Part shown: in pieces, positions 21,390 to 31,318 of the stretch
Numbering within the stretch: position 1 is the stretch's first letter
Layout of the letters: each line of letters begins with the position of its first letter
NCBI RefSeq assembly: GCF_905171765.1
Contig: NC_053397.1
Coordinates: 7,445,677-7,509,676, forward strand
Direction of reading: 5' to 3'
DNA: 64,000 nt
DNA from: Bufo bufo
Lineage: Eukaryota > Chordata > Amphibia > Anura > Bufonidae
Program-made: the position numbers and the translations under genes
The notes under the pieces: generated by a model
Databases searched by the model: none
What the model was told of the DNA's origin: nothing
What the model saw: only the letters and a program-made list of their open reading frames with translations

Positions 21390-23480
21390 CTAACGGGTGA
21401 CATGAAGCCATAACCTCTGCCATGCTACCTCTGTCTTCTGTCTGGGTGCTGAGGCCTAAGTCAAATAAAGCGGTCTTCTGCTGTGCTGGGGGATATGAAG
21501 CTAATCTCTGACCTCTCTCCTCTGTCTGGGTCCAAAGGCCTAAATCACTGAAAGAGGCCTTCTCCTGTGGTGTGTGATATGATGCCAGAATATGTGCTGT
21601 GGGGCCTCTCTCCTCTTCCTGGGTGCAGGGGTCAAATAAACTAAATTGTGGCCTACTCCTGTGGTGGTTGATATGATGCCTGATTCTCTGATGTGGAACC
21701 TCTCTCCTCTGTTTGGGTGAAGGGGTCAAAGTAACTAAATGGTGGCTTCTCCTGTGGTGGCTGATATGATGCCAGAATATGTGCTGTGGTGCCTCTCTCC
21801 TCTTCCTGGGTGCAGGGGTCAAAGTAACTAAATGGTGGCTTCTCCTGTGGTGGCTGATATGATGCCAGAATATGTGCTGTGGGGCCTCTCTCCTCTTCCT
21901 GGGTGCAGGGGTCAAAGTAACTCAATGGTGGCTTCTCCTGTGGTGGCTGATATGATGCCAGAATATGTGCTGTGGTGCCTCTCTCCTCTTCCTGGGTGCA
22001 GGGGTCAAAGTAACTAAATGGTGGCTTCTCCTGTGGTGGTTGATATGATGCCTGATTCTCTGCTGTGAAACCTCTCTCCTCCATCTGGGTGTAGGGGTCA
22101 AAGTCTTTCAAAGTCGCCTTCTCCTGTGCTGATTGATATAAAGCTGATGGTTGTGCCATCTGACATGGTTGCCAGGGTCTGATTCAATGGGGGCCTACTC
22201 CTGTGGTGGGTGATCTAAATGCCTGATTCTCTGCTGTGAAACCTCTCTCCTCCGTCTGGGTGTAGGGGTCAAAGTCTTTCAAAGTCGCCTTCTCCTGTGC
22301 TGATTGATATGAAGCTGATGGTTGTGCCATCTGACATGGTTGCCGGGGTCCCATTAAATTGTGGCCTACTCCTGTGGTGGTTGATATGATGCCTGATTCT
22401 CTGATGTGGAACCTCTCTCCTCTGTTTGGGTGAAGGGGTCAAAGTAACTAAATGGTGGCTTCTCCTGTGGTGGCTGATATGATGCCAGAATATGTGCTGT
22501 GGGGCCTCTCTCCTCTTCCTGGGTGCAGGGGTCAAAGTAACTCAATGGTGGCTTCTCCTGTGGTGGCTGATATGATGCCAGAATATGTGCTGTGGTGCCT
22601 CTCTCCTCTTCCTGGGTGCGGGGGTCAAAGTAACTCAATGGTGGCTTCTCCTGTGCTGATTGATATAAAGCTGATGGTTGTGCCATCTGACATGGTTGCC
22701 GGGGTCCCATTAAATTGTGGCCTACTCCTGTGGTGGTTGATATGATGCCTGATTCTCTGATGTGGAACCTCTCTCCTCTGTTTGGGTGAAGGGGTCAAAG
22801 TAACTAAATGGTGGCTTCTCCTGTGGTGGCTGATATGATGCCAGAATATGTGCTGTGGGGCCTCTCTCCTCTTCCTGGGTGCAGGGGTCAAAGTAACTCA
22901 ATGGTGGCTTCTCCTGTGGTGGCTGATATGATGCCAGAATATGTGCTGTGGTGCCTCTCTCCTCTTCCTGGGTGCGGGGGTCAAAGTAACTCAATGGTGG
23001 CTTCTCCTGTGCTGATTGATATAAAGCTGATGGTTGTGCCATCTGACATGGTTGCCAGGGTCTGATTCAATGGGGGCCTACTCCTGTGGTGGGTGATCTA
23101 AATGCCTGATTCTCTGCTGTGAAACCTCTCTCCTCCGTCTGGGTGTAGGGGTCAAAGTCTTTCAAAGTCGCCTTCTCCTGTGCTGATTGATATGAAGCTG
23201 ATGGTTGTGCCATCTGACATGGTTGCCGGGGTCTGATTCAATGGTGGCCTACTCCTGTGGTGGGTGATCTAAATGCCTGATTCTCTGCTGTGTAACCTCT
23301 CTCCTCCGTCTGGGTGTAGGGGTCAAAGTAACTAAATGGTGGCCTACTCCTGTGGTGGGTGATATGATGCCTGGTTCTCTGCTGTGGGACCTCTCTCCTT
23401 TGTCTGGGTGCTGTGGTCAAAATAATAGTAAGTGACCTCCTCCATTGGTGGGTGACTTGAAGCCTGATTCTGTGCTATGG
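21390..23480. repeat. 93-bp minisatellite with higher-order duplication, hAT 3' region
   Basis: About 2.1 kb of degenerate repeats built on a 93-bp unit (GATATGATGCCAGAATATGT, CCTCTCTCCTCTTCCTGGGT). A block near 22269-22624 is duplicated at 22625-22980 with 356-bp offset. Because 93 is a multiple of three, frames stay open through the array on both strands; these are not genes. Confidence 0.88.
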
Positions 23481-23635
23481 GACCTCACTCCAATTAATAT
23501 TGTTTAATTTTTATTTATTTTATGTTAACTCATCATTTCCCTATCTACATTTGTTTGCAGGGGATTTAACTACATTTTGCTGCCTTTTGCAGCCCTCTAG
23601 CCCTTTCCGGGTGTGTTTTACAGCCTTTTTAGTGC

Positions 23636-23779
23636 CCAAAAGTTCGGGTCCCCATTGACTTCTATGGGGTTCGGGTTCGGGATGAAGTTCGGGTCGAGTT
23701 CGGATCCCGAACCCGAACATTTTTCGAAAGTTCGGCCGAACTCGTCGAACCCGAACATCCAGGTGTTCGCTCATCTCTA
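23636..23779. promoter_or_regulatory. hAT right subterminal repeat cluster
   Basis: Repeated GTTCGGGT and ACCCGAAC motifs up to the terminal inverted repeat mirror the left end. Likely transposase-binding sites, by analogy with other hAT elements. Confidence 0.55.
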
Positions 23780-23787
23780 GTCCTCAG

Positions 23788-24118
23788 CTATGTTGACAGA
23801 AAAATAAAAATCTCATGGATGTTAGAGTATGGCGATGCCAAATACAACTTAAATTTAAATAAAAAAAAGTGATTTTATAATGCAAGAGCAATAATACATG
23901 AATAAAACTATATCAATTTAGTATCGCCATAATTGTATCGACCCACAGAAAAAAAGTCATCATATCCTATATACCGCATGGAGAACCACATAAAATAAAA
24001 ACACGGAATCTCACTTTTTGCCCACATCACCTCCCAAAAAAAAAAAAAAAACAATCAAGAAGCGATCAAAAGTCATATAGTATGTACCCCAAAATGGTAC
24101 AAAAAAAAAATACAGCTT
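23788..24118. repeat. Unit A block shared with unit B
   Basis: Collinear with 35421-35744. AT-rich, no gene. At 24118/24119 unit A jumps into the palindrome that unit B reaches only at about 37668, so unit A has lost about 1.9 kb or unit B has gained it. Confidence 0.7.
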
Positions 24119-24760
24119 AGTGCCAAATTGCAATCACCATTTACATCTGTATAGTAAACAAGGTGACAAAAAATTATAGATAATCCACATCTATTTCATA
24201 TACAAAGGAAAGTATAATCCATGGATACAATATACTAGGTACGTTTTATATATTTATCGGGCCATTACGTGGCGCCTCTGAACCAAACCCAGAATAGTAA
24301 CAGATTTTACCTCACTAGGGAACACCTTTCGCTGATATAGTTAGATATGGTGACATAAATCAAATTTTTTTTCGGTTTATAACATACCGAGGTGCAGGTG
24401 CAAGATGGCAACTTCCCCTCAGAGGTAGTGAGGTAAAATCTGCTACTATTCTGGGTTTGGTTTACAGGCGGCACATAATGGCCCGATAAATATATAAAAC
24501 GTACCTAGTATATTGTATCCATGGATTATACCATCCTTTGTATATGAAATAGATGTGGATTATCTAAAAAAAATTGGCACCTTGTTTACTATACAGCTGT
24601 AAATGGTGATTGCAATTTGGCACTATTGAGTAGATTCCCTACTGTTAGTATTATTAAGTAATCAGTATTTTAATAATGTTCAATAAAATTTTGATTATTT
24701 TAAAAGGAATTGAGTATTACTCATTGTGTTATTGACTATATTAGTAAGATTGAGTATTCC
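24119..24760. repeat. Foldback palindrome downstream of OR-B, left arm truncated
   Basis: 24119-24350 and 24430-24620 are inverted copies (for example GCCAAATTGCAATCACC against GGTGATTGCAATTTGGC). The right arm extends further than the left one retained here. The complete version is at 37549-38297. Confidence 0.85.
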
Positions 24761-24891
24761 TGTTAGGTATAGGTGTAACTACCTGAGGATCAATTGTAGT
24801 GATAATCATAATTTTATTTAGTAAATTTAGGCAAAGTTGCTACAAGTTTTTTTTGTCTATGCACAAGTCTATAATAAGTCCTGGGCTGGGG

Positions 24892-25830
24892 TCATGTGCG
24901 TCTTCTTGTACCATCTGTATGTAAAGCTCTCCTCAGTGCGACCTTCAGGTCTTTGTTCCTTAGGCTGTAGATTAAGGGGTTAAGTAAGGGGGTGATTAGT
25001 GCATATATCACAGTGACTACTTGGTTCAATGCAGAAAAATTGCTTGAGTTAGGAACAAGGTAGATAAAAGTTATGGACGCATAAAATATAAAAACCACAG
25101 TCAGATGAGACGTACAGGTGGAGAAAGCTTTATGTCTTCCATCACTGGTGCAAATTTTAAAGACTGTGCTAAACATTCTGACATACGGGTAAAATGTGGC
25201 AACAAAGGCTATGAAACTCAGAAGACCCCCAACAACTATTAAAACTAGAAAATTGATGAAAGTATCAGTACAAGAAATCTGGAGCAAATGGGGCAGATCA
25301 CAAAAGAAATTGTGGATGATGTTGGGACCACAGAACGTCAACCTTCTTAAACATAAAGTACAAATGGTGGGCATGAGGAGACCAGATGACCAAACCAAAG
25401 ACACTATCTGAGTACATGTGCCCCATGACATGATCTGAGAGTAGTGGAGAGGACGGCAGATGGCTACATACCGGTCATAAGACATGGAGGTCAATAAATA
25501 AACCTCAGAGCCCCCGAAATAGATGACAAAGAACATTTGTGTTATGCAGTCTGAGAGAGACATAGACCAATGTTGGGTGATGTCAGCAAAGAGCAACCTT
25601 GGGGCAGTGACTGATGAGTAGGACATGTCCAAGAACGCTAAGTTTCCAAGAAAGAAATACATGGGTGTGTGAAGATGAGCACAAGTAAGAACCAGAAGGA
25701 GGATAATAAAGTTTATCAAAAAAGTCATCAGATAGATGAGGAGGAAGACGATGAAGAGGGCATAGATGGTCTTTTGATTATCCGATAGACTCATGAGAAG
25801 AACGCTGGAAATTGTTGTTTGGTTTTTCAT
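24892..25830 (-). CDS. Olfactory receptor OR-B, complete
   Basis: Intact single-exon 312-residue seven-transmembrane odorant receptor of the OR (class A GPCR) family, acting at the sensory-neuron membrane. OR hallmarks: N-glycosylation NQT (3-5), PMYFFLGNL (56-64), extracellular-loop Cys 95, MSYDRYVAIC (116-125), KAFSTCTSH (234-242) and PLLNPLIYSLRN (281-292). The frame can be read eight codons further upstream (to 25854), but OR-A has a stop there, so MKNQTTISSV is the better start. About 95% identical to OR-C by eye; differences include residues in the second half of the receptor. The odorant is unknown. A palindrome lies just downstream. Confidence 0.93.
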   Translation of the reverse strand: MKNQTTISSVLLMSLSDNQKTIYALFIVFLLIYLMTFLINFIILLLVLTCAHLHTPMYFFLGNLAFLDMSYSSVTAPRLLFADITQHWSMSLSDCITQMFFVIYFGGSEVYLLTSMSYDRYVAICRPLHYSQIMSWGTCTQIVSLVWSSGLLMPTICTLCLRRLTFCGPNIIHNFFCDLPHLLQISCTDTFINFLVLIVVGGLLSFIAFVATFYPYVRMFSTVFKICTSDGRHKAFSTCTSHLTVVFIFYASITFIYLVPNSSNFSALNQVVTVIYALITPLLNPLIYSLRNKDLKVALRRALHTDGTRRRT

Positions 25831-27263
25831 GTTTTTATATATTTTTTTCTTCATAAAATTTTCTAAATCAATAAAAATTATGACAACATTGAAACATTAG
25901 GAGGATTTGATGGAATATATGAACCCAACAAGTGAACATCTCAGCTCAGACATAAAATATCTGATGCTAACAGCTAATGGCGTCCTTTATTTTAAAGTCA
26001 TTGGTTCTCCCAGGAGCTGAAGCCACAGAAGCCCAGACCTTTGCTCTGCACATCCAGGAATAATGTAATCAGGTCTCAGGAGTCAGGACGCTCAATTTCA
26101 TGGTTGTTTATAGTGGAGGATTTCTGTGTGTTCCTATTAACTAGTGAATATCCACAAAACTCAGGTCTCTGGCAAATACAGTGAGTCATGTCATATGCAG
26201 AGCAATATAGTGTTGGGGCCAGGAAGAACTGAGGACCAAAGTTAAAAGTTGTGACCTTCCCCTTATTGTCTATAGTGTAGGATTTTACAGTTTCATTTTA
26301 ACAGGTCATTTCCAGGGGCCTCCATGCACAGGAATGATGGTATGTTTGGACCCTCTCTCCAGAGTATTCTTATTTTGTCTTTACAGTAAATTTGAGCCTT
26401 GACTTTTATTATCTTAGGAAGCTGCTGTGAAGGTGGTCGCGAGCCCCTTACCTTACCTAGTGGACGGCGTGTGGCTGCAGAGGTTGTACATATGGTTTGT
26501 CTGTCCTTGGTCATTTCTTATCCTGAATAAAGAGAGTGTTGAAGGCCAAGAAAGGATGACAAGAGTCCCGACAAACTCCAGTGCGGTGGTCAATGTTTTA
26601 TTTATTTATAGGGCTCTTTAATGACGTCCTTCTGCCTAGAGTCCATTTTGGCTGATCCATATGTACTGTAGGTCTACACTATAGTTATAGAGTGAGAGCT
26701 TGGAGCGCCCCAGGGGTAAGACGATATATTGCTTCCAATAACAGCGGAGACATCATGTACATGAGGAGGAAATGTACCTGCTAGTTAGTATAGGAAAAGG
26801 TTCTTTACAGTAAGAGGATCACATGACCCCAGGTGGTGTGTGTATACACCAAAAAGCAAAAATGTTTTGGACCATGTTTTTAAGCAGAAAAAAAAATCGT
26901 ACAGTTTTTAACCACTTCCAGACGCAGCCAGTTTTCTCCTTCCTCAGGAAGCCTCATTTTCCAATTCTGACATGTGTCACTTTAAGTATGTGGTAATAAC
27001 TTTCAAATGCTTCTACTTATCCAAGAATTATTTTCTGTGACAAATTGTACTTAATGTTAATGGTAAAAAAAAACTTTTAAAATGACAGAAAATTTGGAAA
27101 AGCTAGCAGTTTTGTAAATTTGAAGACAGACAGGACAGATAGTGGTACCTTCTCTGGGACTTACATATAAATGCTCACGTGATCAGTATGAAATCGCCAG
27201 GGGGTCCGACTTCTAACACCCCTGCTGATAAATGTGGCTGATCTGCAATACAAAGCACAGCTT
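25831..27263. repeat. OR upstream flank, unit B copy
   Basis: Uninterrupted version of the conserved upstream DNA that is split by two insertions in unit A. The unoccupied sites for the solo LTR and the Penelope-like element lie near 26274 and 26290-26335. No additional gene is seen. The likely OR promoter region is somewhere here but shows no motif I can assign. Confidence 0.75.
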
Positions 27264-27432
27264 GGTAATGTCACGGCCTATGGTGCACGCTGTGACACTG
27301 TTGCCACACTTGCGGTTGCCCGCCCTGCAACATGTTGCTGTGAGAGCATGCGGTGGCAGTGTCTCGGCCTTCTGGGCGATTGCCGTGACATGCTTGCCAC
27401 GCATGCTGTTCCCGGTGGTTACGTGGTTTAGT

Positions 27433-27525
27433 GGAAGGCTGAAAAGTCAGCCTGAATTTGTGGGAGGGGCATCTTACCTTCTTAAGCTCCAGCCCCCAGC
27501 TCCTCAGGGCGCTTGTGTTCATACC
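27433..27525 (+). repeat. Ngaro repeat A1
   Basis: Matches A2 at 31078-31169 with only a few differences. It forms the left end of the element. Confidence 0.88.
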
Positions 27526-27681
27526 TTGGATAAGAAGTCGCCCGCTGGTACCACAGCCGCCGTGTACGTCGCAGGTTTCTCCCCTAGGAAGAAGTAGCGT
27601 ATGCAGGCACTTGTTGTTCCCTTCACTGGGCTCCCCGAGCAGCGGCGCAGGCTCCGGCTTCCGGTTTCCGGTCACGAGATC

Positions 27682-28069
27682 GGCGTGCGTTCCAGCGTGG
27701 AGCGCACGCCGGAGTTCATTCTAGGCCCGGCGCTCTCTCCACGGTCAGACGGCTTCAGGACAGGTAAGCACTGTCCCCGCAAGCTATCCCCCCTCACAGG
27801 AGCCCTCCGGTCCGGGCCCCCATGTTTCCAGGCTTCCGGTCGCGGGTTCGGCGTGCGTTCCAGCGTGGAACGCACACCGATATCTGCTCGCGGACCCGGT
27901 CCCCCCTACCCACTTACGGCTCCTCCCTCAGTTCACCCCCAACCATCACGCACCAACTACCACGGTGCCCACCACTCATGTCACAGCTACCATTACCCCC
28001 AAGTCATACTCGCATCTCTTCCTGCTCCTGGGGGTAGGCCGGCGTGCGTTCCAGCGTGGAACTCACGTC
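27682..28069. repeat. Three copies of an imperfect palindrome in the Ngaro 5' region
   Basis: GGCGTGCGTTCCAGCGTGG recurs at 27682, 27850 and 28041; in the first copy the following AGCGCACGCC completes a 29-bp imperfect palindrome. Spacing is 168 and 191 bp. Possibly a repeated binding site or RNA hairpin. The open frame here (27601-28182) may be a remnant of an ORF1, but I recognise no domain. Confidence 0.65.
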
Positions 28070-28496
28070 AGATAACCCACTACCTCACATATGGTGTAAG
28101 TAGGGGGGTCCAGCCCCTGGGCAGGAACTATTTATGCACGGTAAATGGCCCATACATAATTCGCGGGTGTTGTGGAAACTAGTGGTACTGCCAGGCAACC
28201 AGACAGTTATGGAGTGCACACTCGGCCGGGCCAGGCATTGTTAGGTATATGTTTAAAAAGCTGTATATGATTAAAAAGCTGTTCTCTGTCTCCGCTCATA
28301 GGGGCGTTAGGTGGGGGGACGCGGGAGCACGCTATTTACGGTTCTGAGGTGAAGAGAGTCGGGGGTCTCCTCAGAAGTAGATTAGTACCTTACCTCGCCC
28401 CAGGACGCAATTATCTGTGCAACCCGTAATGGCGGCACGGCCATGTGATATATGTATGTGCTTTTACGTTGTATGCTGTTTCCTGTTTTCCGCTGG

Positions 28497-29008
28497 TTCG
28501 CCCAGGCTCACACCTATCTCTGTCTCCTGGACCACCCAGGCTCACACCTGCCTCTGTCTCCTGGATCGCCCAGGCTCGTACCTGCCTCTTTCTCCTGGAT
28601 CGCCCAGGCTCACACCTACCTGTGTCTCCTGGATCGCCCAGGCTCACACCTACCTCTGTCTCCTGGATTGCCCAGGCTCACACCTACCTGTGTCTCCTGG
28701 ATCGCCCAGGCTCACACCTACCTCTGTCTCCTGGATCGCCCAGGCTCACACCTGCCTCTGTCTCCTGGATCGCCCAGGCTCGTACCTGCCTCTTTCTCCT
28801 GGATCGCCCAGGCTCACACCTACCTGTGTCTCCTGGATCGCCCAGGCTCACACCTACCTCTGTCTCCTGGATCGCCCAGGCTCACACCTACCTGTGTCTC
28901 CTGGATCGCCCAGGCTCACACCTACCTCTGTCTCCTGTATCGCCCAGGCTCACACCTACCTGTGTCTCCTGGATCGCCCAGGCTCACACCTACCTCTGTC
29001 TCCTGGTG
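28497..29008. repeat. 34-bp minisatellite, about 15 copies
   Basis: Unit GCCCAGGCTCACACCTACCT plus GTGTCTCCTGGATC, repeated with few changes. Because 34 is not a multiple of three, all three forward frames cycle through the same 34-residue peptide, producing three long spurious ORFs. Confidence 0.92.
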
Positions 29009-29049
29009 GGTAGGTAGTGGCCAGGTCCACCCAGGTTCAAGGTAATGCC

Positions 29050-30030
29050 CGACGCACCCAGGTGTCCGTCATTTTCACGAAAGGTGTATGTAATCGCCTG
29101 ATTCGCTCAGGATTCCATGTTGCCTGAACCGCTCAGGATTCAAGGTATTTGCCTGAATCGCTCAGGTTCCATGCATCTGCCTGGAACGCTCGGGGGTCCG
29201 GCTGGTTCCTGGTTACCCGGTTTGTGTCCTGCATGTCTGGATTCCTGTTTCCTGCAGGTCTTGTTGCATGCAGCGTGACTTCGGGCCCTGATTCTGGCAG
29301 TTCAGGGTCATCCAGCAGTTGGCCATGGCGCCCAGGCTGCATCCTGGTTCTCCGTCGCTTCATTCCAGTGCCACCAGATCGCACCTCTCTCCAGGTCTCG
29401 TACCAACGCAAGCTTATTGTCATGTAAGCAGAGCCTCAGGCCACCGGAATTTCGATCCATGCTCAATTGTGTCGCAGGGCTCCTCCGTGTCCGGTCACTC
29501 CACGGTGCCAGGTTTCAGGTAAGGTCCAGCCGAGTGGCGGCTTTCCGCTCCTCCGCAACTCAGAGTCTTCCTTCATTCATCACGAGCCTCCATTCCTAGG
29601 TCTTCAGTATTGCCGGAGAGTTGGCAGCGCTGTCCGTTGATTCAGGTAGGTTGCGATCCTTTCTATGCCATGGTCATTCCTGTTTCCTTTCCGCTCTCGC
29701 GGGGGGGGGGAGTCTTTTCTGACGCACTCAGGTTGTGTTTTCTCCTGAATATCTCAGGGTGTATTTTCCTGAATCTCAGGTTTCATGTATTTCCCTGATT
29801 AGCTAAAATTTTCACGTATTTCCCCGATTCACCCAGGTCTTATTTCCCTGAATCGCTCAGGTTTTATGTATTTTCCTGTCCCTTTCAGGTTGACGGTATT
29901 TCCAGATTGTATGTATTTTCCTGATTCACTCAGGTCACATATTTCCCTGAATCGCTCAGGTCTTATTTCCCACAGGTTGTACGCATTTGCCTGAATCGCT
30001 CAGGATCCAATATATTTGCCTGAAACGCTC
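29050..30030. repeat. Degenerate tandem repeat based on CCTGAATCGCTCAGG
   Basis: Many diverged copies of a short CCTGAAnCGCTCAGG module, spaced roughly 25-35 bp, fill most of the stretch between the minisatellite and the recombinase remnant. No RT motif is visible where an Ngaro RT/RNase H would be expected. Confidence 0.7.
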
Positions 30031-30922
30031 AGGGGTTTTTCCATACCATCAGGAAACTACCAAGCCGGCGTCAAGGTTTACAAAGTTTTTTCCAGGTCCC
30101 ACCCGCAAGGTGGCTTGGACGATGTCTCCTACACCCTGGCGTTCATAGCCCACTGTCACTGCAATCTCAGGCTGTCATTTAACACCATCAAGCTGTACCT
30201 AGCGGGGATACAGCACTGCGCCATGCTTCATAATCCAAATGGAGGTTCCATTTCTTCAGTGCAGGCAGTCAAGGCGGCCCTTAGGGGGATACAGAAGTGC
30301 GGGGATGCCCCTCCTTCCCGTAGACAGCCTGTCTCCAGCGAGATGTTTAGGAGACTGTTGTCCGCGCTGGATGGACATCCTTTTGGGCACTCTCCTAGTT
30401 TGGTTATTAAGGCAGCCAGGTACCTTGAGTTATGGATTCCTTAGGGCAGGTGAGTTCACCAGCACCTCCCCTAAACGTCAGGGATTGCAGGTGCGGCAAT
30501 TGTCCTGGGCCAATGACCCTTTTGTCCTCTGGCTCCCTTCCACGAAATCCAATCAGCATGGGCCTCCCTCGGAGGTCAGGTTCTTCAAAACTTCGAATGA
30601 TTGGTGCCCGGTCATGGTCCTCCGTCAATTGGTAGCCCTGTTGCAAGATGCCCCCCTAGATGGCCCGCTGCTTTCTTGGCGTGGGAGTTTCCTGACTTCA
30701 ATCCAGTTCGTGTCCCACATCAGAACGCTGGCTTCAGGTCTCAGTTACAACCCGCTGGCCATCACAGGACACTCGCTCCGGGGCCGCGTCCTCAGCATCA
30801 AAAATGAGGTCCCGGCGCACGTGATCAAATGCATGGGTCGCTGGAGTTCTTCTTGCTTCACGAGGTACATCCGGAACCCAAACGTAGAGATTTCCCATGC
30901 TTTCTGTAACCTTGCTCTCTGA
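30016..30922 (+). pseudogene. Tyrosine recombinase remnant of the Ngaro element
   Basis: Read in two frames, 30016-30440 then about 30425-30922, with a frameshift near 30430. An N-terminal helical core-binding region is followed by the catalytic domain: FLRAGEF (first Arg), GHSLR (His and second Arg), MGRWSSS (Trp) and RYIR (Tyr nucleophile), the R-H-R-W-Y set of phage-integrase-like recombinases that insert Ngaro and DIRS elements. The residues just after GHSLR appear altered or shortened. The frameshift makes it inactive. The true start is unknown because repeats precede it. Confidence 0.85.
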
Positions 30923-30970
30923 GAGGAATTAAATGTTTTGGACACTACTCTGCTATCCTCGTCTATTTTT

Positions 30971-31077
30971 GCCCACTGCTAGGCTTACCCTCGCCCCTGG
31001 CTCCCGGCACAACACAGCCAGCTTAGGTCAGGGGAAGCGCTTCCCCCTCATCATAGCCCTAAGCCTCTCCCATAAGT
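30971..31077 (+). repeat. Ngaro repeat B1
   Basis: 107 bp, nearly identical to B2 (31212-31318). It abuts A2 directly: the B1/A2 join (ATAAGT|GGAAGG at 31077/31078) has the sequence expected at the junction of a circular intermediate. Confidence 0.88.
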
Positions 31078-31169
31078 GGAAGGCTGAAAAGTCAGCCTGA
31101 ATTTGTGGGAGGGGCATCTTACCTTCTTAAGCTCCAGCCCCAGCTCCTCAGGGCGCTTCTGTTCATACC
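31078..31169 (+). repeat. Ngaro repeat A2
   Basis: Second copy of A1, lying between B1 and B2. Confidence 0.88.
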
Positions 31170-31211
31170 CACCCACCCCCCCCCTGTTCTCAAACACTCC
31201 CATTAGGGTAC

Positions 31212-31318
31212 GCCCACTGCTAGGCTTACCCTCGCTCCTGGCTCCCAGCACAACACAGCCAGCTTAGGTCAAGGGAAGCGCTTCCCCCTCATCATAGCCC
31301 TAAGCCTCTCCCATAAGT
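31212..31318 (+). repeat. Ngaro repeat B2
   Basis: Second copy of B1 and right end of the element; the foldback left arm resumes at 31319. Confidence 0.88.

Larger units (their letters stand above)
16494..23779 (+). mobile_element. Complete 7.3-kb hAT transposon
   Basis: Terminal repeats TAGTGTTGAGCGAAC and (inverted) TAGAGATGAGCGAAC match at 13 of 15 positions and are flanked by the 8-bp duplication GTCCTCAG (16486-16493, 23780-23787), the hAT hallmark. Unit B crosses the site without it near 35418-35425. Internally: subterminal GTTCGGG repeats, a 228-bp promoter-proximal tandem repeat, one intact transposase ORF, and a 2-kb minisatellite before the 3' end. All parts needed for autonomy appear present. 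Confidence 0.93.
27433..31318 (+). mobile_element. Ngaro-type element with split direct repeats
   Basis: The A1 - interior - B1 - A2 - B2 arrangement is diagnostic of Ngaro-like tyrosine-recombinase retroelements. It inserted in the foldback left arm at TTTAGT/ATGC. The same site is uninterrupted in unit A (7307-7310) and in the right arm (near 32348). There is no target duplication; AGT occurs at both junctions (27430-27432, 31316-31318), as expected for recombinase-mediated insertion. The interior has a decayed recombinase but no recognisable RT or RNase H, so the copy is nonautonomous. Confidence 0.87.

Noticed and set aside
21653..22159. 168-codon minus-strand ORF and similar frames (21385-23420)
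   Set aside because: They lie wholly in the 93-bp minisatellite and repeat one peptide; unit length divisible by three explains them.
28490..29010. Possible CRISPR-like array
   Set aside because: Contiguous 34-bp tandem repeats without unique spacers in a vertebrate genome; a minisatellite.
28417..29045. Three overlapping plus-strand ORFs of about 190-198 codons
   Set aside because: All three frames of the same 34-bp array give the same repeating peptide, so they are not proteins.
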